A stretch of 64,000 nucleotides of DNA from Mucilaginibacter rivuli (GTDB lineage: Bacteria; Bacteroidota; Bacteroidia; Sphingobacteriales; Sphingobacteriaceae): contig NZ_JAHXPQ010000001.1 of assembly GCF_019391655.1 (NCBI RefSeq), forward strand, positions 248,001 to 312,000, given 5' to 3'. Every line of letters begins with the position of its first letter. The stretch's first letter is position 1. Both the position numbers and the translations under genes were made by a program. Shown piece after piece: positions 17,113 to 25,095 of the stretch. The notes below the pieces were generated by a model. It saw only the letters and a program-made list of their open reading frames with translations, did no database searches and was not told the origin of the DNA.

Positions 17113-17994
17113 TTACTTTTTCAATTTAGCTAACTCCTCAGCCATGGCAGCGCCAATTTCGGCAGGAGATTCTACTACGCGGATACCGCATTCGGCCATG
17201 ATCTTCATTTTAGCGGCAGCTGTATCATCGGCACCGCCAACAATAGCACCCGCGTGGCCCATACGGCGACCCGGAGGCGCTGTTTGGCCGGCTATAAAGC
17301 CAACTACCGGTTTAGTACCGTTAGCTTTTATCCAAAGCGCAGCTTCAGCTTCCATACCGCCACCAATTTCGCCTATCATAATGATACCGTGGGTATCAGG
17401 GTCGTTCATTAATAACTCAACAGCTTCTTTGGTTGGTGTACCAATGATAGGGTCGCCACCAATACCTATGGCAGTAGTGATACCCAAACCTGCTTTAACC
17501 ACCTGGTCAACCGCTTCGTAAGTTAAGGTTCCCGATTTTGAAACTACACCTACATTACCTGTGCGGAAGATAAAGCCCGGCATAATACCGATCTTAGCCT
17601 CGCCGGCGGTAATGATGCCCGGACAATTCGGACCGATCAAACGGCAATCCCTGTCGCTGATATATTCTTTAACCAAAACCATATCCTTTGTAGGGATACC
17701 CTCGGTGATACAAACAATAACTTTAATACCTGCTTCGGCAGCTTCCATAATGGCATCGGCAGCAAAAGCCGGCGGTACAAAAATGATAGATACATCGGCT
17801 CCGGTTTTGTCAACAGCATCTTTAACGGTATTGAACACAGGGCGGTCCAGATGGCTTTGGCCACCTTTGCCTGGCGTTACGCCACCAACTACCTGGGTTC
17901 CGTACTCTATCATCTGCGACGCATGATAGGTACCTTCGTTACCTGTAAAACCTTGTACTATTACTTTAGAATTTTTGTTGACTAAAACACTCAT
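17113..17994 (-). CDS. sucD: Succinyl-CoA ligase, alpha subunit
   Basis: 293 residues, normal length. Forms the alpha half of the TCA-cycle enzyme interconverting succinyl-CoA and succinate with nucleotide phosphorylation. The CoA-binding Rossmann block ([16 protein letters not shown]), [30 protein letters not shown], and the phospho-histidine loop [11 protein letters not shown] are intact. sucC is not adjacent, so the subunits are encoded apart. A strong promoter precedes it and a terminator follows, giving a monocistronic unit. Confidence 0.96.
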   Translation of the reverse strand: MSVLVNKNSKVIVQGFTGNEGTYHASQMIEYGTQVVGGVTPGKGGQSHLDRPVFNTVKDAVDKTGADVSIIFVPPAFAADAIMEAAEAGIKVIVCITEGIPTKDMVLVKEYISDRDCRLIGPNCPGIITAGEAKIGIMPGFIFRTGNVGVVSKSGTLTYEAVDQVVKAGLGITTAIGIGGDPIIGTPTKEAVELLMNDPDTHGIIMIGEIGGGMEAEAALWIKANGTKPVVGFIAGQTAPPGRRMGHAGAIVGGADDTAAAKMKIMAECGIRVVESPAEIGAAMAEELAKLKK

Positions 17995-18013
17995 GGTTTG
18001 GATTTTTGTTGCG

Positions 18014-18044
18014 CAAATCTAATCTTATTGACTATAAAGTCAAA
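18014..18044 (-). promoter_or_regulatory. Promoter of sucD
   Basis: Minus strand: TTTG (18044-18041), 19 bases, then TAGATTTG (18021-18014). This is an exact fit to the Bacteroidota vegetative consensus TTTG-N19-TAnnTTTG, 20 bases before the sucD ATG. Confidence 0.75.
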
Positions 18045-18090
18045 GCCTGTTTGCATTAAAATGCATTTAGCGCAAAATGTCGCGATATTG

Positions 18091-18654
18091 TTATTGATTA
18101 AGGTCCGGGTCGGTCAGCGCGAAGCCTGTATCGTTCTCCTTTTTCTTGTATATCGAGAGGGGCTCCACCGTCACTACCACCTCCAGCGTGGGCCAAACAT
18201 TGGCCTGGAAAAGGTGGCCGCCACGCACCAGCCCGTCGCTTTGAGCGACCGCCATGTGCACATGCACCGTAGGCTTGCCGTTAAAGGTAGCGATGTTGCC
18301 AATAAACGAAACCGTTTCGGCCTGGCCCTTTACGGGGATGATGTGGTACATTTGCCTGTCGCGATCATAACAACCCAGCCTTGCCGAGCTTACCGCGCCC
18401 AGCCCTGTAAAATGCGCGAAGCCGATATTGTACTTTTCGGCAAAGGCCGTAAGGCCCGACAAAATATCATCGCCGCGGTTCATTACAACCAGGTATACTT
18501 TGTGGCCCTTGCCCGTTTCGTTGAGGAGTTTCACCTTCATGCCCGGTGCAGCGTCTTTAGCGATGGTTTGGCCGGGTTTTACGTATTCTTCCTGGGCGAA
18601 GAGGTGTTGGGATAATAATAAAATGAATAGCGGGAGGAGTAGTTTTTTCAGCAT
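18091..18654 (-). CDS. Secreted PPC-domain (DUF296) protein
   Basis: 187 residues. Signal peptide (LLLPLFILLLSQHLFAQ, cleavage ~ residue 20) followed by a PPC/DUF296 fold: YLVVMNRGDDILSGL, FTGLGAVSSARLGCYD and the metal-site stretch HVHMAVAQSDGLVRGGHLF with three histidines. PPC domains occur in plant AT-hook proteins and as small bacterial proteins, where they are normally cytoplasmic. Export here points to an enzymatic or metal-dependent role. Substrate unknown. Confidence 0.75.
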   Translation of the reverse strand: MLKKLLLPLFILLLSQHLFAQEEYVKPGQTIAKDAAPGMKVKLLNETGKGHKVYLVVMNRGDDILSGLTAFAEKYNIGFAHFTGLGAVSSARLGCYDRDRQMYHIIPVKGQAETVSFIGNIATFNGKPTVHVHMAVAQSDGLVRGGHLFQANVWPTLEVVVTVEPLSIYKKKENDTGFALTDPDLNQ

Positions 18655-18695
18655 CGTGACGTGGTTGGTTAATTATAATAGTGTAAGATATTAAG

Positions 18696-19286
18696 TTAAT
18701 ATTCTCTTTTGCAGCAAAGTAATTTGTAGGTCGAGCAAAGTGTTTTGAAGTAAGTGTAAGTTTTAGGGCCTAACGTTCCCCACCGATAGTGATGAAAAAC
18801 ATGCCCGTTTTTAAACTCCTCGAAAGTCATTTTTCTGCATGCCAGGCAAACTGATATGTGAGCATTAACGATGCCGCCCTTGAAAAACATTATTCCCATT
18901 CGTGGCTGGCTACAGCCGTTAGGGTCGCTGCCGGATACATCAAGATAGCTGTATTTTAGTGTTTTAAGTATGTTTCTTATGTCGTTCTTTTTCAAAACTT
19001 TACCACTATCGGCAAGTGAGGATGCCCAATGTTGAGTGGAATCGATTAACGCCTCGCGATATATATCTTTGTTCTCATCAGGTTCTTCAAGCAATATCCC
19101 TATCGGTGGCTTAATGGGTGTGCCACAAGAAAATGAATATATTTTTACGGAATCGGCTTTAAGGTTATCGATAACGTGTGCCAGTTTTACCTGGTAAGCC
19201 GGTATAGGTTTTTTATGATGAACTGTTTGTGCGAAACTGGGGAGCGTGAAAAACAGGATGAAAGATAGTGTTAAGCTTTTTAGCAT
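18696..19286 (-). CDS. Hypothetical secreted protein
   Basis: 196 residues from ATG 19286; a longer frame to 19316 would remove the clean signal peptide start. Signal peptide SLTLSFILFFTLPSFAQ. The mature protein has six or more cysteines, including GIVNAHISVCLACRKM and a C-terminal LCSTYKLLCCKREY, which may form disulfides. I do not recognise the family. It follows the antitoxin-like gene by 10 bases and may be co-transcribed with it. Confidence 0.6.
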   Translation of the reverse strand: MLKSLTLSFILFFTLPSFAQTVHHKKPIPAYQVKLAHVIDNLKADSVKIYSFSCGTPIKPPIGILLEEPDENKDIYREALIDSTQHWASSLADSGKVLKKNDIRNILKTLKYSYLDVSGSDPNGCSQPRMGIMFFKGGIVNAHISVCLACRKMTFEEFKNGHVFHHYRWGTLGPKTYTYFKTLCSTYKLLCCKREY

Positions 19287-19296
19287 GCGATGAGAA

Positions 19297-19512
19297 TTAC
19301 CATTTACGCATCTCAATCTTCAGGTCTTCGGTAGTTATAAAGCCGCCGCGTTTTATTTCGGCTTCACCACTTTCCAGGTCGGCGTTATACTCCTGCAAAG
19401 TTTGCGGTTTTTCGGTAGCCTGGAAACCAATACCCATTAACTTTAATGATTGTAGCAAACATTCCTTTTTACCTGGTTCCTTAATGTTATCGAAATCGAT
19501 GATCAGTTCCAT
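19297..19512 (-). CDS. Antitoxin-like small protein without an adjacent toxin
   Basis: 71 residues. The pattern YNADLESGEAEIKRGGFITTEDLKIEMRKW is typical of short antitoxins that pair with RelE/ParE toxins in Bacteroidota (from memory of that family). No RelE-like ORF of 90-110 residues follows; the next gene encodes a secreted protein. It may be an orphan antitoxin or a remnant. Confidence 0.55.
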   Translation of the reverse strand: MELIIDFDNIKEPGKKECLLQSLKLMGIGFQATEKPQTLQEYNADLESGEAEIKRGGFITTEDLKIEMRKW

Positions 19513-19559
19513 AAGTTTTGATTTGCTGTGTTATACAAAGCTATCGAAATATAAAGAAT

Positions 19560-19690
19560 GAAGCAAGGGGGCGTACCCCGCCGATAGAAGCGGGCCGGGC
19601 TATCCGCTCATACTGCACGGGCCTTAGCCACGGGCCGGTATCCGCTGCTATCCCTTACGCGAAAAGCAAAGCGGTTAAGAAGAATAACTA
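19560..19690. repeat. GC-rich intergenic repeat candidate
   Basis: A GC-rich block between AT-richer genes contains two similar motifs, GGGCTATCCGCT and GGTATCCGCTGCTATCCC, separated by an imperfect hairpin around CACGGGCC...CCACGGGCC. It resembles dispersed intergenic elements I have seen in Sphingobacteriaceae. No coding frame fits. Confidence 0.45.
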
Positions 19691-19703
19691 CTGGTAATAT
19701 CGC

Positions 19704-19889
19704 CTACTCAAACTGCAATTCCCACTTATCCTCTCCGGCATCAACAATGCGGAAGATGGTTTTTTCGACACTTTGGCTGCCGTCCGAGGAATCGATGCGT
19801 ACTGTTTCGTGGTCGTGGAAGATCTCCGTTTTATTTACCATCAGGGCACGTACCGAATGCGGATCGCCGGGGACTGTTATCGTTTTCAT
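19704..19889 (-). CDS. Small hypothetical protein
   Basis: 61 residues from ATG 19889 (MKTITVPGDPHSVRALMVNK). Acidic, no signal peptide or membrane segment, probably a small beta-rich cytoplasmic protein. Family not recognised. It sits alone between the GC-rich repeat and the OLD-type nuclease gene. Confidence 0.5.
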   Translation of the reverse strand: MKTITVPGDPHSVRALMVNKTEIFHDHETVRIDSSDGSQSVEKTIFRIVDAGEDKWELQFE

Positions 19890-20018
19890 AGTTTGGGTTG
19901 GTTTATGGTGGGACAACAGTTGAGAAGGGAATAAGTTTTAGGGTGTTTCGGGCAGAAGCGTTGCGTACGCCAGCAAAGAGGGATACATGAACCAGCATGT
20001 TAAGATTTAAAAAATAAG

Positions 20019-21920
20019 CTAATTGGCTTCTTCTGCAATTAAAAGTTGAAATGTTTCGGATGTAAGTGCCGAACTTTGATCTACAATTAGATTAGGGTTT
20101 AATTTCAATACGGTCTGCATGTGCAATTTAATTTTACCCAATAACTCTTTACCTGGAGTTAATGCAGTTCCAGTTTCTTTATATATTTTGTCTGTATTGG
20201 CATTAACTATTTTTATGTCCATTTGATTGTTAGAATTTTTGCATAACTCTATTCTCTCACGTAACAAGAAATTAGCAATTTTATCTTTCGTAAATTGCTC
20301 TAAAGAAGAAACTTTTTCGTGATAAATTTGCTCACAGTCAGCATAAGGTAAGTTGTAAATCTGGCTTAAATGTTTTGGCTGACAAAAATAATTTTCTATC
20401 TCAGAGTACTCCGTAATAAAAGATAATATTCCTTGATTTTCACAATCAGCAGTGAACTTTTGTAAGTCTCTATCTAATTCTTCCTTCTGATCTTTATCGA
20501 CGTGTACAATAACTTTTACGTTTGGTATATGTTTTCTAACAAATCCTTCGAGCAATTTCGCAAAATGAACTTTTTTACAACCCTCGTATGAGTGAAGGAC
20601 AAATTCATCTTCCGATAGTCCATTCGCAATCACAAATTTTTTAAGGAATGCTTTCTTTTCTTCAACCCCATCAACAACGTCTTCGGTTACGATAATATAT
20701 TTTAACGACTTCTTCGAAAACAAATAGTCGGCATCAGCAGCTCCAATATCTAACAAGATTTTACTTCCTTTAATTCCAGAAAACACCCCACCATCCTGAA
20801 AATGGATAACTTGTGCTGTTTCTCCTAACGCATCTAATATGTAGCGAGAATGCGTCGAAAAAACTATGCGTAATTCACGGTCCTTTCTCGCGCGATCAGA
20901 TAACTCCTTCGCCAAAAGATGTTGTTTAGTTGGATGTATGTGTGAGTCTGGTTCATCTAAAAGCAAAATTTTGGGGGTAAAATATTCGAGATATGCAAAT
21001 ATTTGAATAGTTTGCAAGACTCCAGTTCCTACTGAATCTATAGGTAAAACAATATTCTTCGTTTTGACTGTGATATTTATAAATTCTGAGACATTTTCAT
21101 CAAAAAAGGCTTCAACAACAATATCAGGATAAATCCTATTTATGGATGTATGAAATCTTTCCCACTTTGACTTGTCCTCAGAAATTCTATAAATGATATT
21201 TCTTAAGTAGCTATTACTATCACCTCGTGTCGCTGATTTTTTTATCGAAATTACAACTTCGTATTTTTCTTCTACTGGAATACCAGCAATACCAGGGACA
21301 TAAACACAAAAAGGTGAATTAATGCTATTAAGTTGTTCCCCCAGTAACCGCCCAACGTGCGTCGTAGTAAAACCGCCGTTTTTTCCTCTTGCAACACTTA
21401 CTCGCGATTCTCCAACAATAGTCTTGAATTTAAAACATATCTCTTTTCGCTCATTTTTTGTTCTTGCGCCCGTTAATTTAACGCCATGATAAAGGTTCTC
21501 AATTTGACGAGTAGGAGTGTATAAAAAATCTGAGGAATCTAACGATAGTGTTCGTGAATCGCCTTTTTTAACCCAGTTAGCTTTTTTGAGTTGTAAAGTT
21601 TGGGCACTTGAAATGGCAAATTGAATGCCTTGAATAAAACTACTTTTCCCGGAATTATTAGTTCCAATAAATATATTCACAGGCTCTAAAAACAATTTTG
21701 CCTTATTAATCTTTTTGAATTTTTCAATTTCTATTTCTATGTTGTTTTCTTGCTTTCGCCTTTCGTATTGAATTGCATTTGCTATTAATAGAGAAAAAAT
21801 TTCAGAGATTCCGGCATCGAAAGATTTTTGTCCACCACTTTCTTTTTGCGATCTTACAGACTCGATAACATTTAATAGTAAAAGAGCTTGATTTTTATTT
21901 GATCTTTTTGTTTTAGCCAT
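20019..21920 (-). CDS. OLD-family ATPase with C-terminal TOPRIM nuclease domain
   Basis: 633 residues. An N-terminal helical extension (1-70) precedes an ABC/SMC-type ATPase: Walker A GTNNSGKS (86-93), an ABC signature-like region before LLLDEPDSHIHP (Walker B) and a switch His in VFSTHSRYILDA. The C-terminal ~230 residues form a TOPRIM-like domain (YIIVTEDVVDG with its Glu; HVDKDQKEELD with acidic residues; SEIENYFCQ). OLD proteins cut DNA and act in phage defence, alone (class 1) or with a UvrD-type helicase (class 2). No partner is adjacent, so class 1 is likely. The gene is clearly AT-richer than its neighbours, suggesting recent transfer. Confidence 0.8.
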   Translation of the reverse strand: MAKTKRSNKNQALLLLNVIESVRSQKESGGQKSFDAGISEIFSLLIANAIQYERRKQENNIEIEIEKFKKINKAKLFLEPVNIFIGTNNSGKSSFIQGIQFAISSAQTLQLKKANWVKKGDSRTLSLDSSDFLYTPTRQIENLYHGVKLTGARTKNERKEICFKFKTIVGESRVSVARGKNGGFTTTHVGRLLGEQLNSINSPFCVYVPGIAGIPVEEKYEVVISIKKSATRGDSNSYLRNIIYRISEDKSKWERFHTSINRIYPDIVVEAFFDENVSEFINITVKTKNIVLPIDSVGTGVLQTIQIFAYLEYFTPKILLLDEPDSHIHPTKQHLLAKELSDRARKDRELRIVFSTHSRYILDALGETAQVIHFQDGGVFSGIKGSKILLDIGAADADYLFSKKSLKYIIVTEDVVDGVEEKKAFLKKFVIANGLSEDEFVLHSYEGCKKVHFAKLLEGFVRKHIPNVKVIVHVDKDQKEELDRDLQKFTADCENQGILSFITEYSEIENYFCQPKHLSQIYNLPYADCEQIYHEKVSSLEQFTKDKIANFLLRERIELCKNSNNQMDIKIVNANTDKIYKETGTALTPGKELLGKIKLHMQTVLKLNPNLIVDQSSALTSETFQLLIAEEAN

Positions 21921-22361
21921 GTAAACTAAATATTAAAAATGAATATTTTTGAAATATAAGAATATAATATTTTTGTATTGTACAAAACATCTACATTAAT
22001 TTTTATCAAGTTAGATTTCCAAAATTCTTTTTTCAGGGAATAGTTGGTGTAATTACTGTGCATTTGCAAGGAAGTTCTCTTGCCAATCTCACCAAAAATG
22101 CGTACCTTGTATGTGATGGGGATTTCACCGATTGATAGGTAATTACACCGATTTTTCTTTGAAATGATTCTTACTTTATCCCCCCTTGTTCAATTATTGA
22201 GTGATTGATTTTCTGAATGATTGAATGGAAAATGAGTTTAGCATCTTACTTATCCCCCTTTAAGAAAGAGGCGAAGCAAGAGTCAAGATGCAAGACAGAA
22301 AACGTTTTATAGTTTACCGCTTTGTAAATATTCCCTACCTTAAATAAAAATTTAAACCATC
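21921..22361. other. AT-rich intergenic region, no gene seen
   Basis: Holds an 11-base inverted repeat GGTGTAATTAC at 22046-22056 with its complement at 22139-22149, a weak hairpin between them, and the left copy of a 16-base direct repeat at 22273. It may be the edge of the segment that carried in the OLD-type gene. No ORF with convincing start and composition was found. Confidence 0.4.
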
Positions 22362-22592
22362 ATGGGACTATTCAGCAAAGAAGAACCAAAAAACTACGAA
22401 ATTGACGGCAAGCAACTCATCTGCACCTTTTGCGGTACAGATACATTTTACACCCGGCAGGAGCAGTTGCATTCGCCGGGGCTTACCATCTTAAACATGG
22501 AATGGGCGGATAAAACAGCTACCTGTTTTGTGTGCGGTAGTTGTGGTTATATGCATTGGTTTATGAGGTAGTGTAAGAAGCAAGAGTCAAGA
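22273..22592. repeat. 16-base direct repeat flanking the zinc-ribbon gene
   Basis: GAAGCAAGAGTCAAGA occurs exactly at 22273-22288 and 22577-22592, on either side of the small zinc-ribbon gene; both are followed by similar GCAAGA text. These may be two copies of a dispersed spacer repeat or the footprint of an insertion. Confidence 0.5.
22362..22571 (+). CDS. Small zinc-ribbon protein
   Basis: 69 residues. Two CxxC knuckles (CTFC at ~22-25 and CGSC near 60-63) around a short beta region make a zinc ribbon. There is no other domain, signal or membrane helix. Similar short zinc-ribbon proteins are common in Bacteroidota and of unknown role. Start ATG 22362 is preceded by AT-rich sequence without a Shine-Dalgarno site. 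Confidence 0.7.
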   Translation: MGLFSKEEPKNYEIDGKQLICTFCGTDTFYTRQEQLHSPGLTILNMEWADKTATCFVCGSCGYMHWFMR

Positions 22593-22657
22593 AGCAAGAA
22601 TCAAGACGAAAAAGTTCATTGAAATATACCCACTTTTACCCCCCCCCCAATCTCAAA

Positions 22658-22776
22658 TTTGTTATTGCGAGCACGAGCGTGGCAATCCCTGAGAAAGGTA
22701 GGCGATATGCATAGTTCCAAACCTGTCTCAGGGATTGCCACGTCGTCCCCGAAAAGGGGACTCCTCGCAATGACAA
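22658..22776. repeat. Palindromic intergenic element (family A, copy 1)
   Basis: The ends TTTGTTATTGCGAG and CTCGCAATGACAAA are near-perfect inverted repeats. An inner 15-base pair (TGGCAATCCCTGAGA and its complement) forms a strong stem. The spacer holds the 19-base core AGAAAGGTAGGCGATATGC (22692-22710), whose complement with one mismatch recurs at 52124-52142 in the same kind of element. This is a REP/MITE-like non-coding element. Confidence 0.8.
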
Positions 22777-23144
22777 AAAAAGAATGCGTGAATTATGACC
22801 TGACAAAAACGATAGGAAGATTACAAATTTCATAATAGGACAAACGGATTTACTTAAAAACACCCAAGAATACCCAAGGAAAATACCCAATATTGGGTAA
22901 ATGGGTTGCGAAATTTGTAATTTGGTTGGTCATTGGGTCATCAGGTCATTAAGTCATTGGCCTGTCGATGGATCAATGTCAGGCGTGACTGGCTCGCAAA
23001 GGTTTGCTTCTCCGCTGAAGGAGCGGATCGCAATGACGTGTTGGGTTAGGTCCAGTGGTTACCTGTATGATGGGGTGCTGAAACAAGTTCAGCATGACAT
23101 AATTTGATATCATTTGCACATCCGCACATTTGCAAATTGGCACA
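22777..23144. other. Repeat-rich intergenic region
   Basis: No gene seen. It contains a 16-base perfect palindrome TACCCAATATTGGGTA at 22884-22899, imperfect tandem copies of a GGTCATTG/GGTCATCAG unit around 22928-22965, and a decayed family A-like end (GGATCGCAATGACGT) near 23025-23039. A run of ten C residues lies just before copy 1, at 22639-22648. Confidence 0.5.
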
Positions 23145-24389
23145 TTAACGGGTCGCTGACAGGTACTTATTCTGGTCAAACTCCTTTTCGCTTTTGGCGA
23201 TGACGATGGCGGCGATGCCGTTGCCGATCATGTTGGTGATGGCGCGTGCTTCGGACATGAACCTGTCCACCGCGAACAATACCACCAGGCCCTCGACCGG
23301 GATCATTTTAGTAGCCATGAGGGTTGAGCTGAGTACGATGAAGCCGCCGCCGGTAACGGCCGCCGCGCCTTTTGAGGTTACCATCAGGATGCCCATGAGG
23401 CTGAGTTCCTGCCCGAAGGTGAGCGGCACGTGGAAGGCTTGCGCCAGAAAGATGACGGCCATACCGAGGTAAATGGTGGTGCCATCCAAGTTGAAGGAGT
23501 AGCCGGTGGGGATTACCAGATCGACAACCGACTTGGAGCAGCCGAATTGCTCCATCTTCTCCATCATGGCGGGGAGAACGGTTTCGGAGGATGAGGTGCC
23601 GAGCACCACCAGTATTTCTTGCCTGATGAATTTGAGGTATTTGAACAGGCTGAATTTGCATAGCCTGCATACAATGAACAGCACCACGAAGATGAAGAGG
23701 AACATGGTGAGGTACACCGAACCCATAAGCGCGGCAAGCGGCCGCAGGGTTTTTACGCCGAAGGTACCCACGGTATAGGCCATACCACCAAAGGCACCCA
23801 GCGGGGCAAGCCGCATGATCATCTTCATGATGTTGAAGAATACCTTGGCTAATTTATCGAAAGTGCCGAGCAGCGATTGACCGGCGGCGCCCATTTTGCT
23901 GATGCCGAAGCCAAATAATATAGCGAACAGCAATATTTGTAATATATCGCCACGGGTAAACGAGTCGAACATATTGGGCGAGATGATGTGGGTGAGGAAA
24001 TCCCAGCCGCTGCCGGCCTGCTTTTCGTAGTCGGCCAGTTTGGTAAGGTCTTTAGCGTTATGCGAGGCAGCAACGGCCAGGCCCTCGCCGGGTTTTAATA
24101 TGTTGGCCACCGCCAGCCCGATGAACAGGGCGAAGGTGGTGATGACCTCGAAATACAGGATGGCCTTACCGCCAACGCGGCCCACCTTTTTGATATCGCC
24201 CATGCTGGCGATGCCCAGCACGATGGTAAGGAAGATAATAGGCGCGATGAGCCACTTGATGAGGTCGATAAATTTTTCGCTGATGATTTTGGCTGTTGGC
24301 GCAAATGTTGGGAAATATTTCCCGACAAGTACGCCCAGCAATATTGCAATAAGTACCTGGAAGTTTAAGTTGAGGAGTACCTTCTTCAT
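23145..24389 (-). CDS. dctA: Dicarboxylate/amino acid:cation symporter (DctA-like)
   Basis: 414 residues from ATG 24389; the longer frame to 24422 adds an unlikely N-terminus. DAACS-family transporter that brings C4-dicarboxylates or acidic amino acids across the inner membrane with protons or sodium. Eight transmembrane helices and two re-entrant loops fit. The substrate-site signatures are GYSFNLDGTTIYLGMAV, VTSKGAAAVTGGGFIVL and VDRFMSEARAITNMIGNG. The last is closer to DctA than to GltP, but the substrate is inferred. Divergent from a TetR gene with a palindrome between them. Confidence 0.85.
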   Translation of the reverse strand: MKKVLLNLNFQVLIAILLGVLVGKYFPTFAPTAKIISEKFIDLIKWLIAPIIFLTIVLGIASMGDIKKVGRVGGKAILYFEVITTFALFIGLAVANILKPGEGLAVAASHNAKDLTKLADYEKQAGSGWDFLTHIISPNMFDSFTRGDILQILLFAILFGFGISKMGAAGQSLLGTFDKLAKVFFNIMKMIMRLAPLGAFGGMAYTVGTFGVKTLRPLAALMGSVYLTMFLFIFVVLFIVCRLCKFSLFKYLKFIRQEILVVLGTSSSETVLPAMMEKMEQFGCSKSVVDLVIPTGYSFNLDGTTIYLGMAVIFLAQAFHVPLTFGQELSLMGILMVTSKGAAAVTGGGFIVLSSTLMATKMIPVEGLVVLFAVDRFMSEARAITNMIGNGIAAIVIAKSEKEFDQNKYLSATR

Positions 24390-24462
24390 TACGGGTTTAG
24401 CTTGAGCAGCATAAGGTAGCAATTTTTTTTAATAGGATTATGCCATACTACTTGTTTGCTAA

Positions 24463-24476
24463 ATACCAATTGGTAT
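24463..24476. promoter_or_regulatory. Probable TetR operator
   Basis: ATACCAATTGGTAT is a perfect 14-base palindrome located 9 bases before the TetR-family start codon and 74 bases before the divergent symporter. Position and symmetry fit autoregulation by a TetR dimer. Confidence 0.6.
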
Positions 24477-24484
24477 ATTTGTTA

Positions 24485-25087
24485 ATGGAAACCAAAGTAC
24501 CTAAAGCCGAGCGTACCCGTAAATTTATTACCGAAGCTACGGCCGCCCTGTTTAACACGCAGGGTTATGCAGGCACTGCCCTGTCGGACATTACGGATGC
24601 TACAGGCCTTACCAAGGGCAGTATATACGGCAATTTTGAAAATAAAGAAGAGGTAGCCCTTGCCGCTTTCGATCATAACCTGAGCATTATTACGCGCTCA
24701 ACCATTGATAAAATAAACCGGGCCGATAGCTATCGCGATAAGCTGATGGTGTACGTTAAGGTGTATCATGCTTATACCGGCAGCGGTTTTCCTAAAGGTG
24801 GATGCCCTATATTAAACACGGCAGTTGAGGCTGATGATACCGGAGGTTTATTAAAAGAACGTGCCGAAAAAGCGGTACTGCGCTGGAAAAAGGGCATCAC
24901 CAACCTGGTACAAGGTGGTATAGATGCAGGCGAGTTTAAACGCAGTACCGATCAGGAAGCTGTTGCCATATCAATTATAGCATTGATTGAGGGTGGCATT
25001 ATGATAGCCAAATTAACCGATACGCCTGCTATTATGAGCACCATAGTACGGTCGGTTTCGGCACTGATAGATGAGTTGAAAGTTTAA
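24485..25087 (+). CDS. TetR/AcrR-family transcriptional regulator
   Basis: 200 residues from ATG 24485. The N-terminal helix-turn-helix reads FNTQGYAGTALSDITDATGLTKGSIYGNFENKEEV, the TetR hallmark. The ligand-binding half includes GFPKGGCPILNTAVEADD, as in the NemR/YxaF-like subgroup that often responds to reactive or aromatic compounds through a Cys. The likely operator overlaps its own promoter. An ABC exporter gene lies immediately downstream on the other strand (8-base gap, convergent). Confidence 0.88.
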   Translation: METKVPKAERTRKFITEATAALFNTQGYAGTALSDITDATGLTKGSIYGNFENKEEVALAAFDHNLSIITRSTIDKINRADSYRDKLMVYVKVYHAYTGSGFPKGGCPILNTAVEADDTGGLLKERAEKAVLRWKKGITNLVQGGIDAGEFKRSTDQEAVAISIIALIEGGIMIAKLTDTPAIMSTIVRSVSALIDELKV

Positions 25088-25095
25088 GCAGAAGT

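Noticed and set aside
17018-17521. Plus-strand ORF of 167 residues
   Set aside because: Antisense to sucD; low-complexity Ala/Pro/Ile-rich translation from codon bias, no start context.
19513-19703. A RelE toxin frame to pair with the antitoxin-like gene
   Set aside because: No ORF of suitable length or with toxin residues on either strand.
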